Shown piece after piece: positions 1-12,900 of a DNA stretch of 64,000 nt (position 1 is the first letter of the stretch; each line of letters opens with the position of its first letter). The notes under the pieces are model-generated. The model worked only from the letters and a program-made list of their open reading frames with translations. It had not been told where the DNA came from and ran no database searches. The translations under genes and the position numbers were made by a program. Source of the stretch: Brachionus koreanus (taxonomy: Eukaryota > Rotifera > Eurotatoria > Ploima > Brachionidae); assembly GCA_016987375.1 (NCBI GenBank), contig PJRA01000519.1:401126-465125 (forward strand). Direction: 5' to 3'.

Positions 1-57
1 TAGTATTTTTGCAATTTCAAAATTTTAAGTCATATTATATGTTAAAGTAAGCAAATT

Positions 58-142
58 GAGTTGATCCTTCTCAACCAGCTCATTTTGTAAAGAAAAGAGG
101 ATGCTTTGATAAAAGGATGATGTTGTGTGAAATTTATACTGA
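58..142 (+). mobile_element. mariner transposase fossil (fragment)
   Basis: The frame VDPSQPAHFVKKRGC...FDKRMMLC is readable. It corresponds to the conserved mariner segment WLDPGQPAEPV.KR...R.VMLCVWW that lies between the first and second catalytic Asp. Only this short piece is left. The same segment recurs in the copies near 5.9, 11.3 and 47.3 kb. Confidence 0.55.
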
Positions 143-154
143 ACAATTAGAATG

Positions 155-427
155 AATATTGGGGTTTTGTGAAATTTGGTACAAAATAAACAATTAGAAC
201 AAAAAAAATGCTAAAATATCTAATAACTTTTTTTCGGAAGGCTTATAATTAGTTCTATAAGTGCAACAAACTGCAGCATACTTAGTTGCACCTAAAGTCA
301 AAGTCTGCAAATGATGTGCAAAAGCTCTGCAAAATGCACGATAGTCAAATTTATGAGAGAAAAGTTATAAGAATTTTTAACATTTTGTTCTGTTCAATTG
401 TACTAAATTTCACAAAACCGAATATTG
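155..427. repeat. inverted-repeat element (MITE-like)
   Basis: The left arm at about 155-205 and the right arm at about 383-427 are reverse complements with few mismatches; the shared core is GGTTTTGTGAAATTT followed by R-GTACAA. The interior is unrelated AT-rich sequence. Diverged relatives of the same arm occur near 5050-5095 and 17840-17880, so this is a dispersed family. No transposase is present, and the target-site duplication is not clear. Confidence 0.55.
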
Positions 428-2337
428 GCTTCTCTTCAAGAACAATGTTCGTTTTTGATCAACTAAAAGCTAGGTTTGTTTCTTCCAGATAACATTATAT
501 CTCATATAGCTAGAAGAACAACGACAAAATTAGATTATTGGAAGGATTTTTAGGCAGACTGTAAAATATTTATTTATGTTTTGAAGATTTGCTCACTATT
601 GCTTTTTAAAAAGTGTAAAATTACATGATCCTCTTAAATATTGCCGAAAATAATTGGGTAAAAGGAAAAATCATTTTCAATTATTTAAATTTTTGTAAAA
701 ACAGAAAAAACATGTTAAAATAAAATATTCAGAAATTTTTTCAAAAAGAAAATAAAAGAGTATGGGATTCTGCTAATCAAGATTTATTTGTTAAGGGTGT
801 GGTGAGTTTTTTGACTTCAAAAGCCGTGAATGATACAATCAATGGCTCGATATTATAGAGCATAACGGTTTGTGGTTTTAGAAGATTAGCTTACTATTGC
901 TTTTTTTTAAAATAAAAGCAAATAATGCTATGGTTTGTATTTTATAAATAAAAAAAGAAGCCAAGATTTTCAACCTTATCTTTTTTTAAAATGTTATTAA
1001 TGGCCTAAAATTAGATAAAATGATGATTCTCAGAAAATTTTTGTCTTAACGCCTTTTAACATTATAAATTTTTACAAAATTCTTAAATACAAAAAGTAAA
1101 AAAGTTTTTAACCTTTGTTCTGAAGAGTAAGAGATTTGCTATGCAGATGTTTTGCAGATGAAACAAAGTGAAATAATTGTTGTAATACAATAATTTCGAA
1201 AATAAATCGAAATTAATTTGCACAAATTTTGAAGCCTTCTAAACTAGATGAAGCTTAGTTTCATCTGTATTACAAAGTTTTTGACCATTAGAACAAAAGC
1301 TAAAAAATTTTGTTACTTTTTCTATTTCAAAATTCAAAATATATTTTTTTGTGTTTCTTTTTATTTTTGAAAAAAAAAAAAAAATTAAATTTTCGAAATT
1401 CAGAGAAAATTTTAAAATTATTTGAAAAAAAATATCTTTATTGACTTTTACATCATTAAACAACATTACACTCACTTTATAGGTTCAAACTTTGACTGAA
1501 CATGGAATATGAAAAAATCAAGTAATAAAATAGAATAAAATTTCATCTATTGTCAATGAAGTCATTAAAACCTAGTTTGCTTCTCTATTTTACTTCATCT
1601 ATCATGTTTCTTTTATGTTCTTCATTCAATTCTCTTCTTATTAATCTTTAAATCATAGTATACTAATATCTGATAGCAGACCATTATCATTATGTACTTA
1701 GGCATTAATTAGTTAAAGAAAGATTCTTTTATGAATACTTTAAGAGCATTTATTGAATAAATTGCATTGTGAGGTATAAAGTGCATAGAATACATAAAAG
1801 TTGAAGGTATGTTACCCTGAATTATCACCCAATCATCTGCTAATCAACTGCTGCACAAAGATAACTAAGAGTATGATGACACGATAGAGATTCAATTCTT
1901 AGAACTTCAGAACGTTCAATTATCTTAAAAGCTTAAAACAATATATTGTATTTTATTAAACAGGTAACAGGTAGCCAGGAGTATTTGTATATGAGCTTGT
2001 ATATAGGCCCATAAAAGATAACATTCAAGAATATGATATACATTGATACATATGGTATAAAGTGCAAAATGTACATAAATGTCGAAGATGCCTGTAATAT
2101 CCTTTTTTAACAATTCATGAATGATTTCCTTTTATAGGCAAAGTTTCATCCAGAAATATCTGTGAAAATAAAGAATAGCCCGCATGTTCCTGTCAAAATT
2201 TTTTTTCTAATTGTATCCATTGAAAAGGATTGATGGATAAGTTTAAAAAATTGTCATATTGGTTTTTGCTGACGTTCTAAAATAATTGGTGCTGTAATTT
2301 TTGAAATGAATCACACAATCAAGCTGGAAAATTTGAT

Positions 2338-3153
2338 CTAATCATTAAAATGCTTTACTGGTGGAAAAGAAAAATGAAATTCTAAATTTAATTTTTAAAT
2401 TCAAAAAGAGTTATTTTTTCATTTTTTTTGTTTTAATTTTCTAAATTAGACCCAAATAAAAACACTTGAATTAATTATTTTCAAATGCTTACTTTGAATA
2501 ATTTTAAGCTCCAAAGCGGCTTTTTCATTTGTCAAACTTCTAATTTCGTTTCTCAAACTTTCAATATCTGTAAACGATCTTAATTGTTGACGTTTAGTTG
2601 TAAGATAAATTTTTATTTCATCAATAGCTTTTTCCAATTTTTTTTTCTCCTCAATGTCCTCATTCACTTTAACTTTGAGCAATTCAAGACCCTTTTGCTG
2701 AAGTTGAATTCGTTCTTCAACAGTCAAATTTCTAAGCATGTTTCTTAGCTCTTCCCTGGTCTCAGCATCCATGATAAAATTATTAGACTTACTACGTTCA
2801 AAATTAGGGACATAATTTAAATGTTCTGGACTAGATATTAAAGTCTTCAATTCCTTGTTTTCAGCATTGGATAAATTTTGACAGCTCGAGTTGTGAGAGG
2901 ATTTTTTCTGACCTTTGAAAAAATATTTTGCCAAGCGCGAAAATGTGCCGCTGTGGCTTTGATTCGAAGACGAAGTTGTATTCGCTCTACTGCCACTCGA
3001 GTTTATCTCTACCAGATTCGAATGACTTCGACTGCGGCTATTATCCATATTTTGTGCAGAACTGGGAGGCTCATGCGATATACTAGTTGTATATGGATGC
3101 AAATAAAAATTCGATTTGCAATCGTTTGATTTTTTTCTATAATTTAATTTCAT
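2338..3153 (-). CDS. small coiled-coil protein, function unknown
   Basis: Exon 1 is 2493-3153 (starting ATG at 3153). It ends CAAA|GTAAGC, and a good polypyrimidine acceptor (TTTTCTTTTCCACCAG) lies 135 bp downstream. Exon 2 (2338-2357) then adds only a few codons before a stop, giving about 226 aa. Residues 1-120 are Ser/Asn-rich and low in complexity, with a basic stretch near FSRLAKYFFKGQKK. Residues about 128-226 are charged heptad-like sequence (repeated E, K, L with ERIQLQQ and LRNEIRSL), strongly suggesting a coiled coil. I do not recognise the family. The gene is divergent from the SDCCAG8-like gene, about 3.8 kb away. The internal composition is richer in GC than its surroundings, which supports real coding. 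The short last exon is the least certain part; other acceptors further left cannot be excluded. Confidence 0.6.
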
Positions 3154-4043
3154 TTATTTTTATCTTTTAGAATAACTGTTAGGAAGGTGCAATACTCAAA
3201 GAACGCTGAACTACTTTTAATTTTTGTATATTTTATTATTATTTTTTATAAATAACTATCAAATGCCTATTAGTATGCAAAGCCTATTTTTTTTCTATCA
3301 ATATCATAATTTATTATAATAAATTTGAAGCATTTGAGGTGCCTCTAATTTGGTCGTCAAGTACGTCACATTAAATATTTGAATAAAAAGTTTAAACAAC
3401 ATAAACTTGTCATGCTTTCTTACTTTTTAACTTTAAAAGGTTTTGACAGACATTCATTTGATTATTGTCACAATTGAGCTAGTTTACCTCAGACTCATTC
3501 TTAAATTCAAATTAAGTTGAAAGCTTAATTTAAAGCGGTGAAAAGTTGACCAAATCCAATTTAATGATTCATTTTCTTGCAATACGATAGTTTTATACTA
3601 AAATTAATTTTTTCTTAGTAACTAAAATTTCTTAGTAAAAAAAAAATCATTATCAATTTTAATTTTTATTTTAAAATATTTATTTTGATACTAAATTTAT
3701 AAATTTAGATTTATTTCAATGCAAAAAATAAAATAAAAGAATTTTAAAATTATTAATCAGTTCATCATGATTCAATTTTAATCAAGTCATTAACTCATTC
3801 AATCACATGTTTTTAATTTTTATAATTATAATAAATTTCGTTCTTAAAATTTATTATTAAAAAATTTTTAAAAATTAGTGTTTGACCATTAGAAGTAGTG
3901 TTGGCAGTTTTTCGTTGTCACCAAAATTTGAGCAACCAAAAGAAATAAGTCTTTTTTTATTCTAAAAAAGTGAGTTTTTGATGATACAATTAGCAATCGA
4001 AATTATTTGTAAAGTTGAAAACTTTTCTTTTTTTAAACTCAAT

Positions 4044-4192
4044 TTAACACTAGAAGCACCAAGCATTTTTTCACGTTTTTTAAATTCAAAAATATATAAT
4101 AAAAAAACTATAATAATTTTATAAATTTTTATCATTTTTTAAAGAAAATTTTAAAACCTACATAAATCAAAAAAGACATATTTTTTTTAGCC
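4044..4192 (-). repeat. piggyBac-type MITE, one end only
   Basis: It begins TTAA followed by CACTAGAAGCACCAA, the same terminal repeat as the complete element at 38811-39035. The next roughly 130 bp match the reverse complement of that element's right half. The other end is missing: similarity stops near 4190, so this is a truncated copy in the opposite orientation. Confidence 0.65.
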
Positions 4193-4329
4193 TGAGCATT
4201 CAAAAAAGAAATTATTACTATCATTGTCAAACTTTTTTAAATAAAAAATTTCAAAATAACAAAATATTTATAATAAAAATTGAGCTCTTGATCGCTCATA
4301 TTGAGCTGATAGCATTATTTGGCGAGTAG

Positions 4330-4470
4330 AATATTTGATCACCAATATTAATAAACCCAATAGAGCTTTTGTGGAATGAGCTAAAAGTTCATATAAGGAG
4401 CAAAAACATAAAAAGCGATTTAGATTCGTTTGATGCTATTTTGGAGCTATTTTGCTATTTTGGAGTTTGA
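4330..4470 (+). mobile_element. Tc1/mariner-superfamily transposase fossil
   Basis: The frame from about 4355 reads SPILINPIELLWNELKVHIR, matching the transposase block SPDLNPIE.LW.ELK around the third catalytic residue (Glu). The upstream catalytic region is not readable and the copy runs into the assembly gap at 4492. Confidence 0.5.
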
Positions 4471-4491
4471 AAAAACATCAACTCCCGAAAA

Positions 4492-4684
4492 NNNNNNNNN
4501 NNNNNNNNNNNNNNNNNNNNNNNNNNNNNNNNNNNNNNNNNNNNNNNNNNNNNNNNNNNNNNNNNNNNNNNNNNNNNNNNNNNNNNNNNNNNNNNNNNNN
4601 NNNNNNNNNNNNNNNNNNNNNNNNNNNNNNNNNNNNNNNNNNNNNNNNNNNNNNNNNNNNNNNNNNNNNNNNNNNNNNNNNNNN
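4492..4684. other. assembly gap (193 N)
   Basis: A run of N. Open frames crossing it are artefacts of translating N. Confidence 0.99.
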
Positions 4685-4816
4685 ATTAAAAAATTTTTAA
4701 AGAATGTCAAAATTTCGGTTTTTTTGGATATTTTGTTTTTTACTATAGTTTACAAAAAATATAGTATTTAACTTTTTTTTAGTATATAACTCTTTTTCTA
4801 ACTTTTTTTCTAGAAA

Positions 4817-5019
4817 TTAAAAATTGGTTCTGTAAATGTATCATATTTCAACATTCAAAGCTAAATTTTTGAATTACTCTATAAATATTGCAAAATAAAA
4901 TTTTTAATTTATTTGAGTTTAGTGCATTTTGCAGAGAGCTTGTCCGTTATTAGCAGACTTTGACCACTGATGCAACTATCTTAATTGCTCTAATTTGCAT
5001 TTACAGAACCAATTTTTAA
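4817..5019. repeat. 203-bp inverted-repeat element
   Basis: Two perfect 22-bp arms face each other at 4817-4838 and 4998-5019; the core is AATTGGTTCTGTAAATG and its complement. The interior is non-coding. The size and perfect arms suggest a young MITE or a foldback element. No transposase is present, and I could not define a target duplication with confidence. Confidence 0.6.
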
Positions 5020-5879
5020 CTTAAAGAAAAAAATTTATAAGATTTTTTTATTTTTGTTCTGATCTTTTGTACCAAATTTCACAGAAGCCTAAAAAGACAT
5101 TTTTTAAAGATCCTTTGACATGATCTAAATTATTCACGTACAAATTTGTTGACCAAAATTATTAAATAAAAAATGAAATTTTTTTTCCAACAACTTTATT
5201 TTTATAATCTTAAAATTCAAATAAAAAATTCAAAATAACATTAGATGAATTTTAATGGGATTTATTTTATTAGTTAATAATTAATTATAATAAGTAAAGA
5301 AAATGTGACAATTAAAAGTTAAGATTAACATCTAGTTAGCCGATTTTATTTTTTTAATTCTTATTGTTGATTTGTTCGAATATTTGAATCTTAGGGTTTT
5401 AATGGACGGCCTTTTTGTTTAGAAACTACTTGAGTTTCTTCAGTATTAGACATACATAATTTTTGATTTCAAGGTAATTCAACAAACTTGTGCTCTTATC
5501 ATAGTCGACTAGTTTAGACTTCATTTAATTTATTAAAAAAAAATCTAAATAATTAAAATTGAAATTTTTATCAAAATAAAATTATCATTAACCATTTTTT
5601 GAAGAAAATATTTTTGACAATCCGTTTAGAGACACAGAAGTTTTTTTAATCAAATTTTTCTAGAAACATTGGATTGATTCAAAAAATTTTTGCATTTTTT
5701 TTTAACTTTTTTTATTTTTTCAACAAAATATTATTATATATATATTCTATAATATTTAGTTTCGATTACTTTCTTGTATTATTAACGGCATTTGAAATCA
5801 AAAAATTTTATGACACCATTCTTGATCTTGTTAAATAAAATGCCGTTCTCTGAGAAAATAAGCCATTAAGCCAAAAAGA

Positions 5880-6225
5880 TGATTGTCAGAATGAATGCTG
5901 GATTAGGAAGAAGATCCAAATCTTCTATTTTTGCCATTATTCTTCTAGCTGCCTGCTGCGTGGTCTAGTTTTATTTTTCGTTTGAAACAAATCTAACTTT
6001 TGGTTGACCAAAACAGATATTTAAAGAAGTTCTGCATTAATAGAACGATCAGCTGAAACCAGTTTAAGGTGTTTGCCCCTTGGAAATTTCATCAAACACA
6101 TAAAATCACTTCTTTTTAAGGATCCTCTTTTCAATACTGGCTCAGCTGTTTGAGATGGGTCCAGACATTTATTTCTGTTATCCTAATTTCAAAAATAGAT
6201 CAACTCCTCATCACAAGTAATGATA
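5880..6225 (-). mobile_element. mariner transposase fossil
   Basis: On the minus strand the frame reads TCDEELIYF, then CLDPSQTAEPVLKRGSL, then MCLMKFPRGKHLKLVSADRS, then INAELL. These match, in order, the mariner blocks around the first catalytic Asp (GDEKWI.F), LDPGQPAEPV and the strand leading to NADLY. Stop codons and frame breaks show it is dead. It is a close relative of the copy at 11215-11620. Confidence 0.75.
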
Positions 6226-6974
6226 TGTCTGTACAAAAGTTACAAAAATTCAATGAATCAATGTACAAGTTGGTTTTACGAGGAATTTTTTCGAAATGTA
6301 AAAGTGAAACAGAAAAAAAAAGTTATTTTTTATTTATTTATAATAATTTTGTTTTTAAAATTCGAAAAATTTCAATTAATTAATTTTAATTTAATATATT
6401 TTTTTTTCTTTCTCTCAATAAAAATAATTGAGTTTATTTACAAGTATTTTTAGTCTACTAAGAAAAATAATTTCAAAATTTATTTTTATTTTTTTTTTAA
6501 TAGATTGACTGGGTATAAACTTTTATCAATCCTTTTTTTAAAGCCAAGTAAAAGTTTTCTTTCTCTAAAAATTTCTTTGTAAAATTTTTACACGCCTTTC
6601 ATTTAGAGTTTAAGTTTAAATATTTTAGCCATCTTAAAATAACCTTGAATATATACTAATTTAAAAATAAAATAATAAAAACGAATTTAGCTTTAATTTT
6701 TTTTATGAGATAAATAATTTTTTTTCAATTAAATTAACAAATTTTTTTTTGCATTTTTAAAGAAATGGGTATTTTAAACTGTTATTTTTTGGTATATTTT
6801 GCTAATAAATGTTAAAATTAAGACTTTTTACAAATTCAAAATAAAATTGACTATCATGAGGTCAATAATAAGACAAAGCTAGATGGGTTTCTATGGCAAT
6901 CAAATACATTAAAGATAAATTAGGAGAAAAAAATTTAAAAATTTTATTGAGAAAAAAATTTTTATTCTAAATAG

Positions 6975-9900
6975 ATGTCTTTGGACCGAAGTAATTAATT
7001 TAATTTTTACAAATTATTCAATTAATTCATATATTAAAAAACCAGAAATTAAACGATCAGTTAGCAATGCCGATAAACTACGGGAATTGCTTGATATAAG
7101 TAATGACTTTGAAAAGTCAACAATAGACCAAATAAAGTCCAGACACAATGTAAATTTTTATTTTAAATTTTAAAATTTTTTTGTAATTTTTTTATTTATA
7201 AAATTTAGTTCAAAGAGACACCACAATTAGACGATCTAGTTCGTCTGATCCAATCTGTGGAGAGTGTAAACCAACAGCTATTAATAGAAAATAAATATCT
7301 TAAAGATGAAACAAAAGTTCTAAAAGCAAATGTTCTCAGTTTAGTCAATGAGAATAGCGGTCTTCATAAAGAGCTTAAAAATGTCACTGTTTTGGAAATT
7401 TTAAATGAAATTCAGGCGAATCCAAATCTAAGTCAGAATCATGCAGATGCAAAAACTCAATCTGATGAAGCTCTAAAAGAAGAATTGCACCTAAGTCAAT
7501 TGCTGATAAATGAACTGCAAAAAAAGCTCGAACTAGCATTAAAATCTAAAAGTAAGAGCGCAAATTTTGAGTCCAATACTTTGGAAAATTTGGACTCAGA
7601 TCCTTTCAGATGCTGCTCAAAATGCAATGAAGAATTGGAAATTAAAATTAGACAAATTGACTCTTTAAAAAAGTAATTTCATCAAAATTAGCACATAAAG
7701 ATATATAAAGGCTAAATCTTTTTAAAAAGTGATATTGAGCAACTCAATAAGTCCAAAGCTTATTTAAAGCAAAAATGTGATGAGTTCGAAATAAAAGAAA
7801 ATGATTTATTGTCTCAAGTAAAACGATATGTCGATTTGGTTAAACATATGGAATTGGAAAAAAATCAAGTATACATTTTAAAAATTTTGAATTAAGAGAA
7901 TTTTTTTTAGACAAACTAAAAATCCAGGAAATATTTATTTAAATTTAAAAAAACTTTTTTGTTTGATGATTGGGGATATGAGAAAATTTTCAGTTTCATT
8001 TTCATTTTTGAAATCAAAAAAATTATTAAAATCATTTCTAGAATAAAGAAATTAAATAATGAAAAATATTGATCCAAGATTCTTGCAACATCATACAAAA
8101 CCAATTTTTTCATTTTTGTATTTAATCACCGCCCTGTTAAGTAGTCTTCTCTAAGTACAGAAAAATAAGAAAGAAAGTGATAATCTTTGCATTAAAAATT
8201 ATGAAAAAAAAAAAGATAGCCAAAAAAAAATTAAATTTCTAGGTATTAAATTTGATTATAAACTAAATTTTAATATACTTTGTTGACGAGATTATAGAAA
8301 GCTGCAAAACAAATCTAATTAAGATACTGTCAAACAAAATATGAGGTCTTAATCAAAAAACGTTTGAGTACAGCAGTAAGATCTATAACCAAATTAAAAT
8401 ATGACACTCCTTCCAATATCCCTCAATGCATCATGAAGCTTTTTTTTTTATTTTATATTATTTTGATTATAAATTTTATTTTTTTTTAATCTTAAGGAGC
8501 ATTAGCTCAATAAATAAAACAGATAAATAAAAGATAAATAAAATAAATATATTCAAAAATTAGATTATAAAAGAACAAAATTGCATAGTAAAAGTTTTAA
8601 AAATGTGTATCTTTATTAAAGGTTTTAATCAGCTAAGGATTGAATTTGCACAAGTTTTTTAAATGATAAATTGTATATTTGCCGAAAATTAAGCCATATT
8701 AATATAACCTCTTCATTTTATTTTATTTTTTTGTTTTTTTTTTAAAGATCACCTTAAATGCGTTCATTGAAATAGTAATAAAAAAAATTTTTTTGAAAAA
8801 AATATTCTTAATATGAATTTTATAATTTATATTTGCATTTAATCACAAATTGTGTTGCATATTTTGAGCTTGTATCTGATATTTCATTGAGAAAAAGCTT
8901 GATACTATTTTGAAAAATTTTCATTTTTGATTTTTTTTTCAAAATTCAAATAAATAAACCAATTTGATTGCCTTTTTTTAATTAGAACATCAAATGAGTT
9001 GATTTTCTTTTTTAGATTATTTTGAAATTGTAAATTTTGGAACAAAAAATTTAAGTCACTTTTTAACTGAGCTTCTATAGATTGTATCAGTTGATACATA
9101 GGTTGTGTCAACAAAAAATTTTGTTTCTAAAAAAATTTCTGCAAATGTACAAAATGAAATATTCATTGATAATTATTAAAATTAACTAACGAGAACAAAT
9201 TTGAATGATACATTTTTATTAATCACTTTATATTTAAAAGGCTTTGAGTGAGAGAGAACTATTTAGAGAGGACAAGCAAAATACAGACAAAAAGTTTGCG
9301 TCCATTTTAAGTGAATACGATGAAAAACTATTGAAAGAAAAAGGGATCATTTTGGAGAATGTTGAAAAACAAATAAAAGAATTAACAAACCAAGTAAAAA
9401 TAGAAATAAAAAATTTAGTTACTTAGAAATTGTTTGTGTTAAATATTTTATCTAGAATCAAAATTTGGAGGAGAAACTTTTTAAACAAGAAAATTTGATT
9501 GATCGTTTGACGAGAGAGAAAATGTCTCTCTTAACTGAAGCCGAGAGTTACAAGCAAAAGTGTAACTCAATTGATGTCGATACTCATCAAGTATAATTAA
9601 CTAATGATTAAACTCTTTAAAATTTAATTTTAGAATTTTTAGATGGCTGATAAATTAAGAAATAAATATATGGATGCATTAAGAGAACGAGATAACTTAG
9701 TTAATGAAAATAAAAGAATTAGACACGATTATGATGAGTATACTAAACAAAATGATCAAGTAACTATATTTATCAATAATATTTATAAATTTAAAATAAT
9801 AGAAAAAATATATTCTCTTAATGTTTAATGAATTTTCCCATTAATTCTAATTTTTCAGGCTCTTTTGTCAAATTGAAGTTAATAATAATAAAATTTTAGA

Positions 9901-12900
9901 AAATAAAAAAAATGATTTTTTTTTATTCTCAAATAAAGAATTAAATCTTATATTTTTTGTTTTTAATTCAAAGCAAAAATTCAGTATAATTTTAATCTTT
10001 TCTATGTAAAAGGATAAATTTTGCTTGAGAAATGAATTAAATACAACTAGAAATCGTTTAATGGAAGTTGAGAAAGACCTTTTATCAAGTCAAGATCAGT
10101 GTATTCAGCTAACTGAGCAAATAACAAAGTTAGAAGCAGATATAGTATCCTTGAAGCATTCAAAAGAAACAGTAGAAAATTCAAGGGACATTAATTTCAA
10201 AAAATTAACAGAAAAATATCAAGAGAGAGAGTCTCAACTTGTTTCAGCAATTGAAGCGCTTCAGGCCAGATATTGTAATTTATAATGCTTAAATAAAACA
10301 GTTTGATTAACATTTAAATTAGGTGTAACTGTCAAAGAGCTTGAAGAACTTGTCGAATCCCAGAAAAAATTGATAAATAATTTGCGTAACGAGCTTAAAA
10401 CTTGCAATGAATATTTGGAATTATTAGCATTGAAATATAAAAATGATGTTGAATCTTTAAATAGTGAAAATAGCCAGCTAAACATTAGACTTTCAAAATA
10501 TCTTGCAAGAGTTGACGAGATTGAGGAAGAAAGCACCAAACACAATGAATTACATGATCGTATGAAAGAAAGATTAAAAGATTTAAATACGAAATTCCAG
10601 GAACAAAATGAAAAGGTATTATTAAAGTTTATTTATTTATTTTTTTTATGTTCGAGCATCAACTCCTTTAGATTAAAAAAATAAGCCTATTAGTCAATGG
10701 AACTAAATAATCTAGAGAATTACGAAGCTAATTTTCTAAGAGATTGGTTAATCTGTGGTCAATTTCACTAATATTTAGTTTATTTTCTGCTTCATTGAAT
10801 AATGATTTAGAGGAGGTTCTGAGAAAAAGTTTTGGTATGTGTCTTACAGCAGAATTTGTTAATCGAAGATTTTCATCGAAGTAAAGACCCAGAAATTTAA
10901 AGGTTTTAACATGAGATAAAGGTTGTTTTGAATAACTGAAATCTAAAGATACTATAAAATCTTAGAGGCTACACTTATTTGTAATAATTTTTCAATCAAA
11001 TATATTTATATTAGACTGAGAAAAAATTTTTTTTTAAATTAGCTTTAAAACAAAAAGCAATAGTAAGCTAATCTCCTAAATATAAACCAAGCTCTATAGT
11101 CATTAGGCATCTATCAGAAAAAAGTTCGATTTCTCTCTTGAACTCACAATACCTTTCTTCAACTTGCTCTTGGTTAGTAAATTACCGTCATTTAAGAAAA
11201 TGAAATATTGAGCAAAAAAGATGATTATCAGAATGAATGTTGGATAAGGATAAAATTTATAACATCTATTTTTATCATTGTTCTTCTAACTGTATGAGGT
11301 CTAGCAAACCAACCTAGCTTTTGGTTGACCAAAGAAGGATATTTTTGTTCAATTTAGACATTCATTCTTTCTAATTGTTCAGAATAAAGTTCTGCATTAA
11401 TAGAACGATCAACTGAAACCAGTTTAAGGTGTTTGCCCCTTGGAAATTTCATCAAACACATAAAATTACCTTCAAATGACCCTCTTTTCAACACTGGCTC
11501 AGCTGTTTGAGATTGGTCCAGACATTTATTTCTGTTATCCTAATTTCAAAAATAGATCAACTCCTCATCAAAAGTAATGATCTGTCTGAAAAACCGTTCA
11601 TCTGGAGGATTTTTAAGTAACACAACAAAAAACATTTCAATGCGTCTGTTTGATTTGTTATAACAAATTAACAAGATGAGATATCGTCTATTGTGATGTG
11701 TAAAGCTCATATGAAAATTGAGAGTTCTAAGCCTGAAATTGGTCCCAATTTAATTTATCTATTTTAACATATAGTTTCTTTCATCTTTCTTGATTTCTTT
11801 GTAACTTCAAACGTTTTTGGACGGTCGGTTAGTTAGCCTGACGCGTTTGCAAAAAAATCAAGAAAGATAAAAGAAACTCAAGGGAGTAGTGGTATCATCC
11901 CAATGGACAATACAACGCCAGTCATGACGCTTGAAACTGAAAACTTTTGGGGAGGTAACAAGCAGAAAAATGGGATATTTACTGCGAAATACAGATGTAG
12001 TATTTTAACATATAATATTTAGAAATTTTGCAAAGGTGCTAAAATCGTTTTAAGAAAAAAGTTTTTAAGAAAACGCAAAATTTTATGATTCAAAAATATA
12101 TATTAGTTAGTTTCATAATTTTTGAAAATTCCGGATCGAATTAACTTTACAATATCATAGACTTCTTGATAGTGAGCCAAAGAATATTACTCAATAGTCG
12201 ATTTGACTAGATATATTTGAAAGCTCATATAATATGGAATAATATGAGCAAAAATTCTTAAAGTTCTTTAAAAAAATTGTATTTGATCTGAAAATTTCAG
12301 CCATCTAGAAATGCATAAGTAATCAATGATATTTTTTTTTTTAAATATTTATTATAAAATTATGAAACTGGGTGATCTAATGTTATTTTTAGGTCTATTT
12401 TAATTCTGTTTTGTTATATTTCATTTTTAAAAAATTCAATTTTGAGGTGGTTCATGTCCTCATTATTTGAATATTGCTATCATTATTGCAATATTGTTAG
12501 ACTTCCAAGTTTACGTTTTTTAAAATAATTTTATAGCTGTCTGTTAATCAGAGTGATCATATTTCACTTAAAAGTCAATATTATTTTTTTGTCTTCTATT
12601 CCTGTTATCCTCAGACAAATCAAACAATTCCTGAGAAATTTGTTTAACAAAACATAACACATTAAAAATATGCCTTTCTCAAAAAATAAAAAATTTTAAA
12701 AAAGTGAACCGTTTTTTGTTTGTTTTAACTTTATCTTTTTAGCTTGAAAAAAGTAAAGCAAATGAAACTTTAATGAAAACAACAAATTTACAATTGATGC
12801 AAGAGATTAGTTCATTAAAAGATCAGCTGAAACTATTGACTATTCCGACAAGAAATGTAAGTGCACCAAAACGTTACTCTCAGGCAGATCATTCATACAA

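Larger units (their letters stand above)
1..2337. other. AT-rich stretch without a recognised gene
   Basis: Apart from the mariner trace at 58-142 and the inverted-repeat element at about 155-427, no coding region is convincing. The open frames here are low-complexity and lack plausible splice partners. A weak direct repeat is visible between about 1760-1830 and 2050-2100 (both contain a similar stretch beginning gtataaagtgca). Confidence 0.5.
3154..6974. other. intergenic belt of transposon remains
   Basis: No host gene was recognised. The stretch holds a half piggyBac-type MITE (4044-4192), a Tc1-like transposase trace (4330-4470), an assembly gap, an inverted-repeat element (4817-5019) and a mariner fossil (5880-6225). 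A 20-codon minus-strand frame at about 5395-5457 ends QKGRPLKP, which looks like an AT-hook, but it is too short to call. Confidence 0.6.

Noticed and set aside
286..492. 68-codon plus-strand open frame
   Set aside because: It overlaps the right half and right arm of an inverted-repeat element, has low complexity and shows no splice or family support.
4430..4771. Frames running through the N block
   Set aside because: They exist only because N runs have no stop codons. The same applies to 40927-41459.
5395..5457. 20-codon minus-strand frame with an AT-hook-like QKGRPLKP
   Set aside because: Too short and isolated, and AT-hook-like tripeptides arise easily by chance.
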